Below are positions 15,837 to 22,476 of a stretch of DNA of 34,270 nt, piece by piece. The notes below the pieces were generated by a model that worked only from the letters and a program-made list of their open reading frames with translations, did not search any database and was not told the origin of the DNA. Every line of letters starts with the position of its first letter. Position 1 is the stretch's first letter. Source of the DNA: Pseudomonadales bacterium (GTDB lineage: Bacteria; Pseudomonadota; Gammaproteobacteria; Pseudomonadales; Azotimanducaceae); NCBI GenBank assembly GCA_023300545.1, contig JALZVT010000072.1, positions 1 to 34,270 of the forward strand, written 5' to 3'. The position numbers and the translations under genes are program-made.

Positions 15837-17277
15837 CGAATATTTTTCCGCGATTGAGCAACCCCTTAGGGTCGAGAGTTAGTTTTAGCTGACGCATGAG
15901 TGCTATTTCTATCGGCGTTCGCGAAATCGACAACCACGGCTTTTTCTCGAGCCCAATGCCATGTTCACCAGAAATGCTGCCTTCAATGGCAGCAAGTGGC
16001 TCATACACACAACGCTCAACGCCTTCACGCGTCGCAGCGCATTCTTCAACGCCCGCCCCAACACTCACCAAAAAGTGCAGATTGCCATCACCAAGGTGGC
16101 CAAAGGTGAAATTACGGATGTCAGCGTTAACAAATGCCTTCTTCAGCCGAGCATTAACTTCATCAACGTAAGCCTCCATACACGACAGCCGCAAGCTAAC
16201 ATCAAAAGTATAGACCGGTGCGTAGCGAAAACACTGCTCGACGTCGTCTCGTATCGCCCACAGGTTTTGTCGCTGCGCTTCGTTTTGAACGAGTACAGCA
16301 TCAACAATTAAGCTTTGCTCAAGAGCCTCTGCCAGCGCCTCTTCGGCTGCCGCGTTATCGCTGCCAATGGTTTCCACTAGCACGTAATAGGGCATGTCTT
16401 GCGCTAGTGGCGGTTGTTGCGTTGCAGGCTCACTTGTCACAAGCGTGTAGAAGTTGTTCCACAGCACTTCAAACGCGCTCAGGGTGCCCCCGGTAGAACC
16501 ATCAAACTGTTTAAGAAATTTACCAAGCTTGTCGAAGCTTTCGATGCCCACCAACATCGTAGCGCGCTTTGCAGGCGCCTCACGCAAACGCAAAACTGCT
16601 CGGGTAATAATTCCAAGACTGCCTTCAGTGCCAACAAACAGCTGCTTTAAATCGAAACCCGCGTTGTTCTTGATCATGCGGTTCATCGAACTCAATACCG
16701 TGCCGTCGGCCAGCACAACCTCAAGCCCCAGCACCATGTCGCGTGCCATGCCGTAGCGAACGACCCTGTTGCCGCCGGCGTTGGTCGACAAGTTACCCCC
16801 AATAGTGCAACTACCCCGCGCACCAAGATCGAGTGGAAACATCAAGCCATGTTGCTCCGCCGTCTCTTGCACAACCTGCAGAATGGCGCCACTTTGTACC
16901 ACCATGGTTCGGTCAAGCTCATGCACTTCTTCGATTGCAGTCATGCGCTCCAGCGACAACGCAATCTCGTCGGGGTTGGTGATTCCACTCGCCACCAGTC
17001 CGGTCAGCCCACCGTGAGCAACAATCGGCTGATCAAACGTTGTGCAAATACGCATGACACTGGCTACTTCCGCCGTCGAGGTGGGTCGCACAATGGCCTT
17101 CGCCTGAACTGAATCATTACGCCAGATACCCGCTGATCGTCCCTGTGCATCGGCCCCGGTGAGAACGGCAGATGCACCAAGCTCTAAACGCAGCGCCACG
17201 ACAACGGGATCGGCATCGGCTCCTGCGGGCTGCCGTTGGTGCTTGGAGGTCTGTGACGTTGAACGCATTTCTGCCAT
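15829..17277 (-). CDS. FAD-linked 2-hydroxyacid dehydrogenase (GlcD/D2HGDH type)
   Basis: 482 residues from ATG 17277; a start at 17334 (19 residues longer) is possible but has no better ribosome site. It belongs to the VAO/PCMH flavoprotein fold: ATP-independent FAD loop PIVAHGGLTGLVASG, then GSCTIGGNLSTNAGGNRVVR and LFVGTEGSLGIITRAVLRLR. The C-terminal cap domain has the HLGDGNLHF metal-site motif and SGEHGIGLEKKPWL, both characteristic of D-lactate, glycolate (GlcD) and D-2-hydroxyglutarate dehydrogenases. It probably oxidises a D-2-hydroxyacid and passes electrons to a quinone or electron-transfer protein. No GlcE/GlcF genes are adjacent, which favours a D2HGDH-like single-subunit enzyme. 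It overlaps the amidase gene by eight bases and is divergent from the methyltransferase. Confidence 0.86.
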   Translation of the reverse strand: MAEMRSTSQTSKHQRQPAGADADPVVVALRLELGASAVLTGADAQGRSAGIWRNDSVQAKAIVRPTSTAEVASVMRICTTFDQPIVAHGGLTGLVASGITNPDEIALSLERMTAIEEVHELDRTMVVQSGAILQVVQETAEQHGLMFPLDLGARGSCTIGGNLSTNAGGNRVVRYGMARDMVLGLEVVLADGTVLSSMNRMIKNNAGFDLKQLFVGTEGSLGIITRAVLRLREAPAKRATMLVGIESFDKLGKFLKQFDGSTGGTLSAFEVLWNNFYTLVTSEPATQQPPLAQDMPYYVLVETIGSDNAAAEEALAEALEQSLIVDAVLVQNEAQRQNLWAIRDDVEQCFRYAPVYTFDVSLRLSCMEAYVDEVNARLKKAFVNADIRNFTFGHLGDGNLHFLVSVGAGVEECAATREGVERCVYEPLAAIEGSISGEHGIGLEKKPWLSISRTPIEIALMRQLKLTLDPKGLLNRGKIFDV

Positions 17278-17378
17278 TAAGGTATGCCTATTCTGATTAC
17301 TCTGATTAACCCACACACCTGATAGTGGTTGCATGCGCTTCGTGCGATGCTCTACCAGTATTACCCAACTAGGCAGCC

Positions 17379-17966
17379 ATGCGAAACGACTTCAACAAGG
17401 CCTACTACGACCGCTTTTACCGCAATCCGCGCACCCGAGCAGCCTCTCCGGCCGCGGCCCAACGTCAGGCCGCATTTATCGTCCACTTTCTTCGGTATCT
17501 GGAGGTTCCAGTCAAACGTCTCGCCGACATCGGCTGCGGATTGGGCGACGCCCTAAACGCGTTGAGCGATGAGTTCCCCAAGGCCAAAGCACAGGGCATC
17601 GAGATCAGCAGTTACCTCTGCGAGGAATACGGCTGGCAACAGGGGTCGGTTGTCGACTACCACTCTGCCAAACCGTTCGATCTTGTGGTGTGCAACGACG
17701 TTATTGCCTATCTAGATGACAAGCAGTGTGCAAAGGCACTGACTAACCTTGCGAGCCTGACCAAAAGCGCCGCCTTCTTAGGCATCCTCACCAAAGAAGA
17801 CTGGGAATTCTGTGATCAAAAACGCACAGACCCTGACCAGTATTTGCGGCCAAAGGCATGGTACGAGAAGCGACTGAAGAAACACTTTGTGGGCGTCGGG
17901 GGTGGCCTGTATCTGAAGAAGCCGTTGGAATACCCGGTATGGACCTTGGACCGAGTGCTTGGCTAA
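17379..17966 (+). CDS. Class I SAM-dependent methyltransferase
   Basis: 195 residues, small Rossmann-type methyltransferase. Motif I is LADIGCGLGDALNAL and the acidic motif II end is IEISSYL. Motif IV is FDLVVCNDVIAYLDD, typical of the Methyltransf_11/25 group. The N-terminus (FNKAYYDRFYRNPRTRA) resembles small-molecule methyltransferases rather than rRNA or DNA enzymes. The C-terminus includes GVGGGLYLKKP. The acceptor is unknown. AGG lies five bases before the ATG, a weak and close ribosome site. The gene is divergent from the flavoenzyme and 37 bases before the GAF gene on the same strand, so these two may be co-transcribed. Confidence 0.8.
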   Translation: MRNDFNKAYYDRFYRNPRTRAASPAAAQRQAAFIVHFLRYLEVPVKRLADIGCGLGDALNALSDEFPKAKAQGIEISSYLCEEYGWQQGSVVDYHSAKPFDLVVCNDVIAYLDDKQCAKALTNLASLTKSAAFLGILTKEDWEFCDQKRTDPDQYLRPKAWYEKRLKKHFVGVGGGLYLKKPLEYPVWTLDRVLG

Positions 17967-18003
17967 GCACGCCTCTCACCTAGCGTAGATTGTCAGACCA
18001 TAT

Positions 18004-18708
18004 ATGCTTAGCCACACTAATAGCTCGGCCAGAAAAATGATAACCGACGAAGGCGCTCGCCTAGACAGCCTCAAGCTGTATCAAATTCTCGACACAGCAA
18101 CCGAAGCGGCCTTCGATGACCTTACTCGACTGGCAAGCACTATTTGCGAAACGCCGATCAGCCTGATCAGTCTCGTGGATGAATCACGACAATGGTTCAA
18201 GTCGCACCATGGACTCAACGAGCAAGAAACCCCTCGGAACCAAGCATTTTGTGCTCATGCCCTTGATGCCAATCGCGTGCTCGTTGTTGAAGACGCTCTT
18301 TTAGACCACCGGTTTGCTGAAAACCCGCTGGTTACTGGTGACCCAGACATTCGATTCTATGCGGGCGCGCCCCTAGTTATGGCCGACGGCGCCGCGCTCG
18401 GAACACTGTGCGTTATCGACACAGAACCTCGTACACTGTCAAAAACCCAATTGACCGCTTTGACTGTTCTCCGTGACGCCGTCGTTGCCCAAATCGAACT
18501 CAGGCGTGCGGTGAAGGATCTGCACGCTGTTCAGCATGTACTGCCAATGTGCGCATGGTGTCGCAGCATACGACCAGAGCACGATGAGATGGGTCAACTG
18601 TGGACACCGCTGCATGAATACGTGGCAAAAAATACCGCCGTAACACACGCCATGTGCCCGAGTTGCGAAGAGCGAGTTGGAGCAGAACTTACTGCCTCAG
18701 CCCACTGA
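18004..18708 (+). CDS. GAF domain protein with C-terminal four-Cys module
   Basis: 234 residues. Residues about 20-175 are a GAF domain of the free-standing bacterial signalling type: RLDSLKLYQILDTATEAAFD, ICETPISLISLVDESRQWFK, FCAHAL, and FYAGAPLVMADGAALGTLCV. The C-terminal part (about 178-225) has Cys183-X2-Cys186 (LPMCAWCRSIRPE) and Cys218-X2-Cys221 (AMCPSCEE), flanking a short WTPLHEYVAKNT segment. This four-cysteine tail is met at the ends of response regulators and GAF/PAS proteins and probably binds Zn2+ or an iron-sulphur centre. No output domain such as kinase or GGDEF is present, so it may act as a sensor adaptor or redox protein. ATG 18004 is used; an ATG 11 codons later is also possible. 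Confidence 0.83.
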   Translation: MLSHTNSSARKMITDEGARLDSLKLYQILDTATEAAFDDLTRLASTICETPISLISLVDESRQWFKSHHGLNEQETPRNQAFCAHALDANRVLVVEDALLDHRFAENPLVTGDPDIRFYAGAPLVMADGAALGTLCVIDTEPRTLSKTQLTALTVLRDAVVAQIELRRAVKDLHAVQHVLPMCAWCRSIRPEHDEMGQLWTPLHEYVAKNTAVTHAMCPSCEERVGAELTASAH

Positions 18709-18730
18709 CACACTGCAACAACCCTACACA

Positions 18731-19108
18731 TCAAAGTCCTCGCCCGGCATCGGGCACCAGCAGCTCGTCACCCTCACCAGACAATTCCGCTGCCCCCTCC
18801 CCTAAATCAACCATCACATCCCCTAACAGCTCTCTAACCTGAGCCATGTCGAGTTGCTTAGTACCCATCGCAAGCAATAAAAACACAAACAGCTGCGCGC
18901 CCAACGACCCGTTATTGATCTTCGAACGCAGGTTGCTTTCGGTTTGCACCACCCCTATGGCGGCAAGCCGGACCGATAGATCGCGGTATTCCAGTCCCTT
19001 GTAGGCCATTTCGGCACGCACCGTCCGACGCAGCGTCTCGCGCATTGCCGGGGAATCAAACATCTTGGCCATAAGCCTAAAGCTCCAATGCTCCCAGGCA
19101 TAAAACAC
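18731..19108 (-). CDS. DUF6471 family protein
   Basis: 125 residues. The middle (RRTVRAEMAYKGLEYRDLSV, then LAAIGVVQTESNLRSKINNG and LFVFLLLAMG) fits DUF6471, a helix-turn-helix-like small domain related to XRE-type regulators; the family name is from memory. The tail is acidic. The GTG at 19108 has AAGGA eight bases upstream on the minus strand; an ATG at 19072 with GGAG ten bases upstream is an alternative giving 113 residues. It converges with the GAF gene and diverges from qmcA across an A+T-rich 163-base spacer, where it could act as a local regulator. That role is conjecture, as no target site can be proven. Confidence 0.7.
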   Translation of the reverse strand: MFYAWEHWSFRLMAKMFDSPAMRETLRRTVRAEMAYKGLEYRDLSVRLAAIGVVQTESNLRSKINNGSLGAQLFVFLLLAMGTKQLDMAQVRELLGDVMVDLGEGAAELSGEGDELLVPDAGRGL

Positions 19109-19271
19109 CCAAAAGTTCCTTATTAGTAATATATGTCTATTTTAATCAACTTTCATTGATTATTAATTTAATACCAATTAGACTAACTAGACAGCAAATA
19201 ATCAACGTATAAGTTATTTATTTTACATATGTCTTTTATTCAGTCATATCAAACAAGAAAGGAAGCTAACT
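19109..19271. other. A+T-rich divergent spacer
   Basis: 163 bases between the DUF6471 gene and qmcA, about three-quarters A+T by eye against about 45% in the surroundings. It holds a perfect 5-1-5 palindrome TATTA-G-TAATA (19121-19131), two copies of ATATGTCT (19131-19138 and 19227-19234), and TAGAC repeated within 12 bases (19180-19194 region). It must contain the promoters of both genes, but no -35/-10 pair stands out. The qmcA ribosome site AAGGA is at 19259-19263. Confidence 0.6.
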
Positions 19272-20195
19272 ATGTTTGCAGACCCCCTCTTAATCGTCAT
19301 CGTCGTCCTGATGCTCATCGTGCTCGCCAAGGGCGTGTGCTTTGTGCCCCAGGGCTGGAACTGGACCGTACAGCGCTTCGGGCGCTACACCCGCACCCTG
19401 CAACCCGGGCTATCCATTGTCATTCCCTTCATGGATCAGATCGGCCGCAAACAAAACATGATGGAGCAGGTGCTCGAGATTCCGCCCCAGGAAGTCATAT
19501 CCGCAGACAACGCGGGCGTCACCACCGACGCCGTGTGTTTCTATCAGGTGCTAGATCCGGTTAAAGCCTCCTACGAGGTCAACAATCTGGTCGGCGCTAT
19601 GCAGAATCTTGTGATGACCAACATTCGCGGTGTGCTCGGCTCGATGGAAATCGACGAAATGCTGTCCAACCGCGACGCCATCAACTCCAACCTGCTGGTG
19701 AAGGTAGACGAGGCCACTGAGCCATGGGGCGTGAAAATTACGCGCGTCGAGATTCGCGACATATCGCCGCCACAAGATCTTGTCGACGCAATGGCGCGAC
19801 AGATGAAAGCCGAACGAGAAAAGCGCGCGCTCATTCTTGAGGCCGAAGGCTCTCGAGAAGCTGCGATTCAAATCGCCGAAGGCCAGAAGCGCAGCGAGAT
19901 TCTTAAAGCAGAAGGTCAACTCGAAGCCGCCAAACGCGACGCGGAAGCGCGAGAACGACTTGCCGAAGCTGAAGCCAGCGCGACAACGGCGGTAAGCACC
20001 GCTATCTCGGGCGGCGACAGCCGGGCCATCAACTACTTTGTGGCGCAGAAATACGTCGACGCCCTGGGTAAGCTTGCTGAATCGCCCAACAACAAAATTA
20101 TGATGATTCCGCTGGAAGCCAGCAACGTCATTGGCGCCCTGGGTGGCATCACCGAAATCGCCAAGGAAGCGTTTGGCAAGCAAGGGGACGCGTAA
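19272..20195 (+). CDS. qmcA: SPFH/stomatin-like membrane protein QmcA
   Basis: 307 residues. One N-terminal membrane helix (about residues 5-22) is followed by the SPFH (prohibitin homology) domain with VPQGWNWTVQRFGRYTRTLQ and PPQEVISADNAGVTTDAVCF. A long charged Ala/Glu coiled coil follows (about 180-240: KAEREKRALILEAEGSREAA onward), and a conserved tail NKIMMIPLEASNVIGALGG. SPFH proteins form large ring assemblies on the membrane and are linked to membrane organisation and to FtsH-type proteolysis. The ATG has AAGGA eight bases upstream. The nfeD gene follows after two bases, the classical qmcA-nfeD (YbbK-YbbL-like) operon. Length fits E. coli QmcA (305 aa). Confidence 0.92.
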   Translation: MFADPLLIVIVVLMLIVLAKGVCFVPQGWNWTVQRFGRYTRTLQPGLSIVIPFMDQIGRKQNMMEQVLEIPPQEVISADNAGVTTDAVCFYQVLDPVKASYEVNNLVGAMQNLVMTNIRGVLGSMEIDEMLSNRDAINSNLLVKVDEATEPWGVKITRVEIRDISPPQDLVDAMARQMKAEREKRALILEAEGSREAAIQIAEGQKRSEILKAEGQLEAAKRDAEARERLAEAEASATTAVSTAISGGDSRAINYFVAQKYVDALGKLAESPNNKIMMIPLEASNVIGALGGITEIAKEAFGKQGDA

Positions 20196-20197
20196 CT

Positions 20198-20641
20198 ATG
20201 GAATGGCTTGAATCATTAACCGCGGGTCAGTGGCTGATACTCGGGCTGATATTGCTCGCTCTGGAAGTTGGCGCTGGCCTTGCCTACCTGCTGGGCGTTG
20301 CGTTGGCTGCGATTGTCGTTGCCGCGGTCATGGCGGTAGTTTCACTATCACCGCTGGCCCAGTTCACGCTGTTTGCAGTGAGCAGCGTCATTGCTACTTT
20401 CGCCTACGCTCGATTCTTTAAAAATCAGGCAGTAGACTCAGCTGCTGATGGTTTGCACGACCGTCGGCGCAGCATGATCGGCAAAGAAACACGACTCACT
20501 GCTGATTTGCACGGCAACGAACGCATCGCCTTTGGTGACACGCTGTGGCGCGTTCGGGCCGATCTTCCGATCGATACTGGCAAGAAAATCCGAGTAGTGG
20601 ACGTCGACGCCGACATTCTGGTGGTTGAAGAAATCACCTGA
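20198..20641 (+). CDS. NfeD family membrane protein
   Basis: 147 residues, the short NfeD form without the N-terminal serine protease domain. Two or three hydrophobic segments (about 13-80: LILGLILLALEVGAG, AAIVVAAVMAVVSLSP) are followed by a soluble OB-fold (about 90-147) ending KIRVVDVDADILVVEEI. NfeD proteins pair with SPFH proteins and bind them via the OB domain. The gene starts two bases after qmcA with AAGGGGA nine bases upstream inside the qmcA end, so they are clearly one operon. The N-terminal WLESLTAGQWLILGL is the typical YbbK start. Confidence 0.88.
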   Translation: MEWLESLTAGQWLILGLILLALEVGAGLAYLLGVALAAIVVAAVMAVVSLSPLAQFTLFAVSSVIATFAYARFFKNQAVDSAADGLHDRRRSMIGKETRLTADLHGNERIAFGDTLWRVRADLPIDTGKKIRVVDVDADILVVEEIT

Positions 20642-20645
20642 GTCC

Positions 20646-20660
20646 GGATCAATCAGATCC
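20646..20660 (+). terminator. Small hairpin after nfeD
   Basis: GGATC, loop AATCA, GATCC begins five bases after the nfeD stop. The 5-bp stem lacks a T-run, so it is a weak terminator candidate. Confidence 0.25.
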
Positions 20661-20700
20661 TGCTGATCGGCGCGATTAGGGTGGCCCGCCAACACCCATC

Positions 20701-20730
20701 AGCCGCCGACAGCCGCCGACAGCCGCCGAC
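20701..20730. repeat. 10-bp tandem repeat, three perfect copies
   Basis: AGCCGCCGAC occurs three times in direct succession in the spacer between nfeD and the symporter gene. The rest of this 156-base spacer (20642-20797) holds no gene. A 10-bp period equals roughly one helical turn. Confidence 0.9.
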
Positions 20731-20764
20731 AACAGGGACAACGGCACGCCCAATCGAGTAAGCT

Positions 20765-20797
20765 AAGAGGTGTACAAACAACAACAAGGCACCTCCT
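20765..20797 (+). promoter_or_regulatory. Hairpin before the symporter start
   Basis: AAGAGGTG (20765-20772) can pair with CACCTCCT (20790-20797), seven of eight bases, across a 17-base A/C-rich loop. The left arm resembles a ribosome site and the right arm resembles the 16S 3' end, so the fold could hide the former. The right arm ends directly at CTG 20798. AAGG at 20786-20789 lies eight bases before that CTG. Confidence 0.4.
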
Positions 20798-22252
20798 CTG
20801 CACCCGCTAGACCTCGGCATTCTCATTGCCTACCTTGTCATCATCATTACGGTCGGTGTGGTACTCGCGCGCCGCGTCAAAGACGCAAAAGACTACTTTC
20901 TCGCCGGCAGGTCTCTCGCCTGGTGGGTAATCGGGCTTTCCATTATTGGCACCAACGTTAGCGCTGAAGGCTATGTCGGCGCTTCTGGCAGCAGCTACCA
21001 ATTGGGTATTGCACAGGCCAACTTCGAATGGATCGGTGCGATACCGGCCATGATCATCGCCTCACTGATATTCATTCCCGTGTACTGGAAAGCCGGCGTC
21101 TATTCCATTCCCGAATACCTGGGCAAACGCTATAACCAGACTGTGCGCGTTCTGGCCGCATCTATCACCTCCATATTTTCCGTGTTTGCCGTCGCCATCG
21201 CGATGTGGGCCATCGCAACGACCCTGCAGACCTTCCTGGGTTGGGACACCTGGATCGGCATCATGGTCACCGGGACCGTGGTTGGCCTTTACAGCATCAC
21301 TGGCGGGTTAGCCGCCGTTGCGTTCACCGACGCGCTACAAGTGGTCATCATGTTTATCGGTGGCCTGTTTATCGTTTATCTCGGCATCAACGACGCCGGT
21401 GGTTTGAGTGCCTTTGGTGACGCACTGACCGCGCAAAACCCAACCCACCTACAAGCCTACTTGCCGGCCGAACACGACAGCTTTCCTTGGCCCGCCGTAA
21501 TACTCGGGCTGGGTTTTGTCCTGTCGCCCGCCTACTGGTGTGGTAGCCAGGTCATCTTGCAACGCACGCTTGGTGCACGCACCCAGTGGGACGCAAGCGC
21601 CGCAATGATGTTTGCAGCCCTGGCAAAAACCTGTGTGCCACTGCTCATCGTATTTCCGGGCCTGCTCGCGCTGGTGATGATGGCCGACATTGCAGCCCCC
21701 GATATGGCCCTGCCCTGGGTTATTAAAAACGTCTTACCCCCCGGGCTATCTGGCCTCATGTTTGTCGCTGTCATCGCAGCACTACAGTCAACGTTAGACT
21801 CGATTCTCAACTCCACTTCGTTGCTCATCACCCGCGATATTCGAGGAGTGCTAAGCAAGCAGCACGACCCAGACAAAGACCTAAGAATAGGCCGCGCGAT
21901 AAGCCTGATTATTTTGCTGCTCGGCATGGCCGTTGCACCGGTTGTAGAATCAGCCGGTGGTATTTACCAGTTCATCCAAATGTTGCTGTCGCTGTTTCAG
22001 GGGCCAATGCTCGCGCTGTTGATCATGGGCATTCTGACCCGCCACGCCAGCCCAATAGCCGGCACCATCGTTTTAGTCACGGGAATCACACTGTCGTTTG
22101 TTCTCACCACATTCTCCATCAACATGCTGTGGGTGGCCTTCATCAGCTTTATCTACTCAATGTTCGGGTTATGGCTTTTCAGCTATTTTTTCCCCAACCC
22201 GCTAAAAGATAACAGCGAAGAGCTCGATCGCTTGGTGTTTGCCCGTGCTTGA
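20798..22252 (+). CDS. Sodium:solute symporter (SSS family), non-standard start
   Basis: 484 residues if translation starts at CTG 20798. Thirteen or so membrane helices and SSS features: DYFLAGRSLAWWVIGLSIIG in the first loop and helix, GYVGASGSSYQLGIAQANFE, SIPEYLGKRYNQTVR, and YSITGGLAAVAFTDALQVVI (Na+ site region). It imports a small solute with Na+; the sequence is nearest to the sugar/SLC5-like branch, but the substrate is not clear. The first ordinary start, GTG 20858, would remove most of helix 1. The frame is open upstream to a stop at 20759 and encodes LHPLDLGILIAYLVIIITVG, a good first helix, yet contains no ATG, GTG or TTG before 20858. CTG 20798 has AAGG eight bases upstream. A sequencing frameshift joining GTG 20770 is the alternative. 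Confidence 0.85.
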   Translation: MHPLDLGILIAYLVIIITVGVVLARRVKDAKDYFLAGRSLAWWVIGLSIIGTNVSAEGYVGASGSSYQLGIAQANFEWIGAIPAMIIASLIFIPVYWKAGVYSIPEYLGKRYNQTVRVLAASITSIFSVFAVAIAMWAIATTLQTFLGWDTWIGIMVTGTVVGLYSITGGLAAVAFTDALQVVIMFIGGLFIVYLGINDAGGLSAFGDALTAQNPTHLQAYLPAEHDSFPWPAVILGLGFVLSPAYWCGSQVILQRTLGARTQWDASAAMMFAALAKTCVPLLIVFPGLLALVMMADIAAPDMALPWVIKNVLPPGLSGLMFVAVIAALQSTLDSILNSTSLLITRDIRGVLSKQHDPDKDLRIGRAISLIILLLGMAVAPVVESAGGIYQFIQMLLSLFQGPMLALLIMGILTRHASPIAGTIVLVTGITLSFVLTTFSINMLWVAFISFIYSMFGLWLFSYFFPNPLKDNSEELDRLVFARA

Positions 22253-22463
22253 TCCCTATTACGAATGGCTGAGCTCACTACCAACCCCTTGGGCAAACAC
22301 CATCACGATGGTGATGTTTGTGGTGCTACTCATAATCCTGTGGAGCTTTCCCAAAGACCGTATTTACGGCGACGCTCCAGATCGAGCGCTGTGGCGCGAC
22401 CTGCGGTTATGGGGCACCTTGCTGATCGTTTTGCAATTAGGTATTTACACGCTCTTTCGCTAG
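22245..22463 (+). CDS. Small membrane protein partnered with the symporter
   Basis: 72 residues from GTG 22245 (a TTG at 22239 is also possible). There are two hydrophobic helices: about residues 19-34 (TITMVMFVVLLIILWS) and about 55-70 (WGTLLIVLQLGIYTLF), separated by a charged loop FPKDRIYGDAPDRALWRDLR. The start overlaps the symporter stop by eight bases, a sign of coupled translation and likely a physical or functional partnership. I do not recognise a named family. A small accessory subunit for the SSS transporter is the simplest reading; the conserved-looking WSFPKDRIYGDAPD loop would be the part to compare between genomes. Confidence 0.72.
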   Translation: MLDPYYEWLSSLPTPWANTITMVMFVVLLIILWSFPKDRIYGDAPDRALWRDLRLWGTLLIVLQLGIYTLFR

Positions 22464-22476
22464 CCGAGTATTAATC

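Noticed and set aside
15829-17277. GlcD of a glycolate oxidase complex
   Set aside because: No GlcE or GlcF gene is adjacent; the protein is better described broadly as a GlcD/D2HGDH-type enzyme.
19551-20183. 210-codon minus-strand frame opposite qmcA
   Set aside because: qmcA is unmistakable in sense; the antisense frame is open because of the G+C-rich Ala/Glu coiled-coil codons.
20701-20730. CRISPR-like repeats
   Set aside because: Three contiguous 10-bp units without spacers and with no cas gene.
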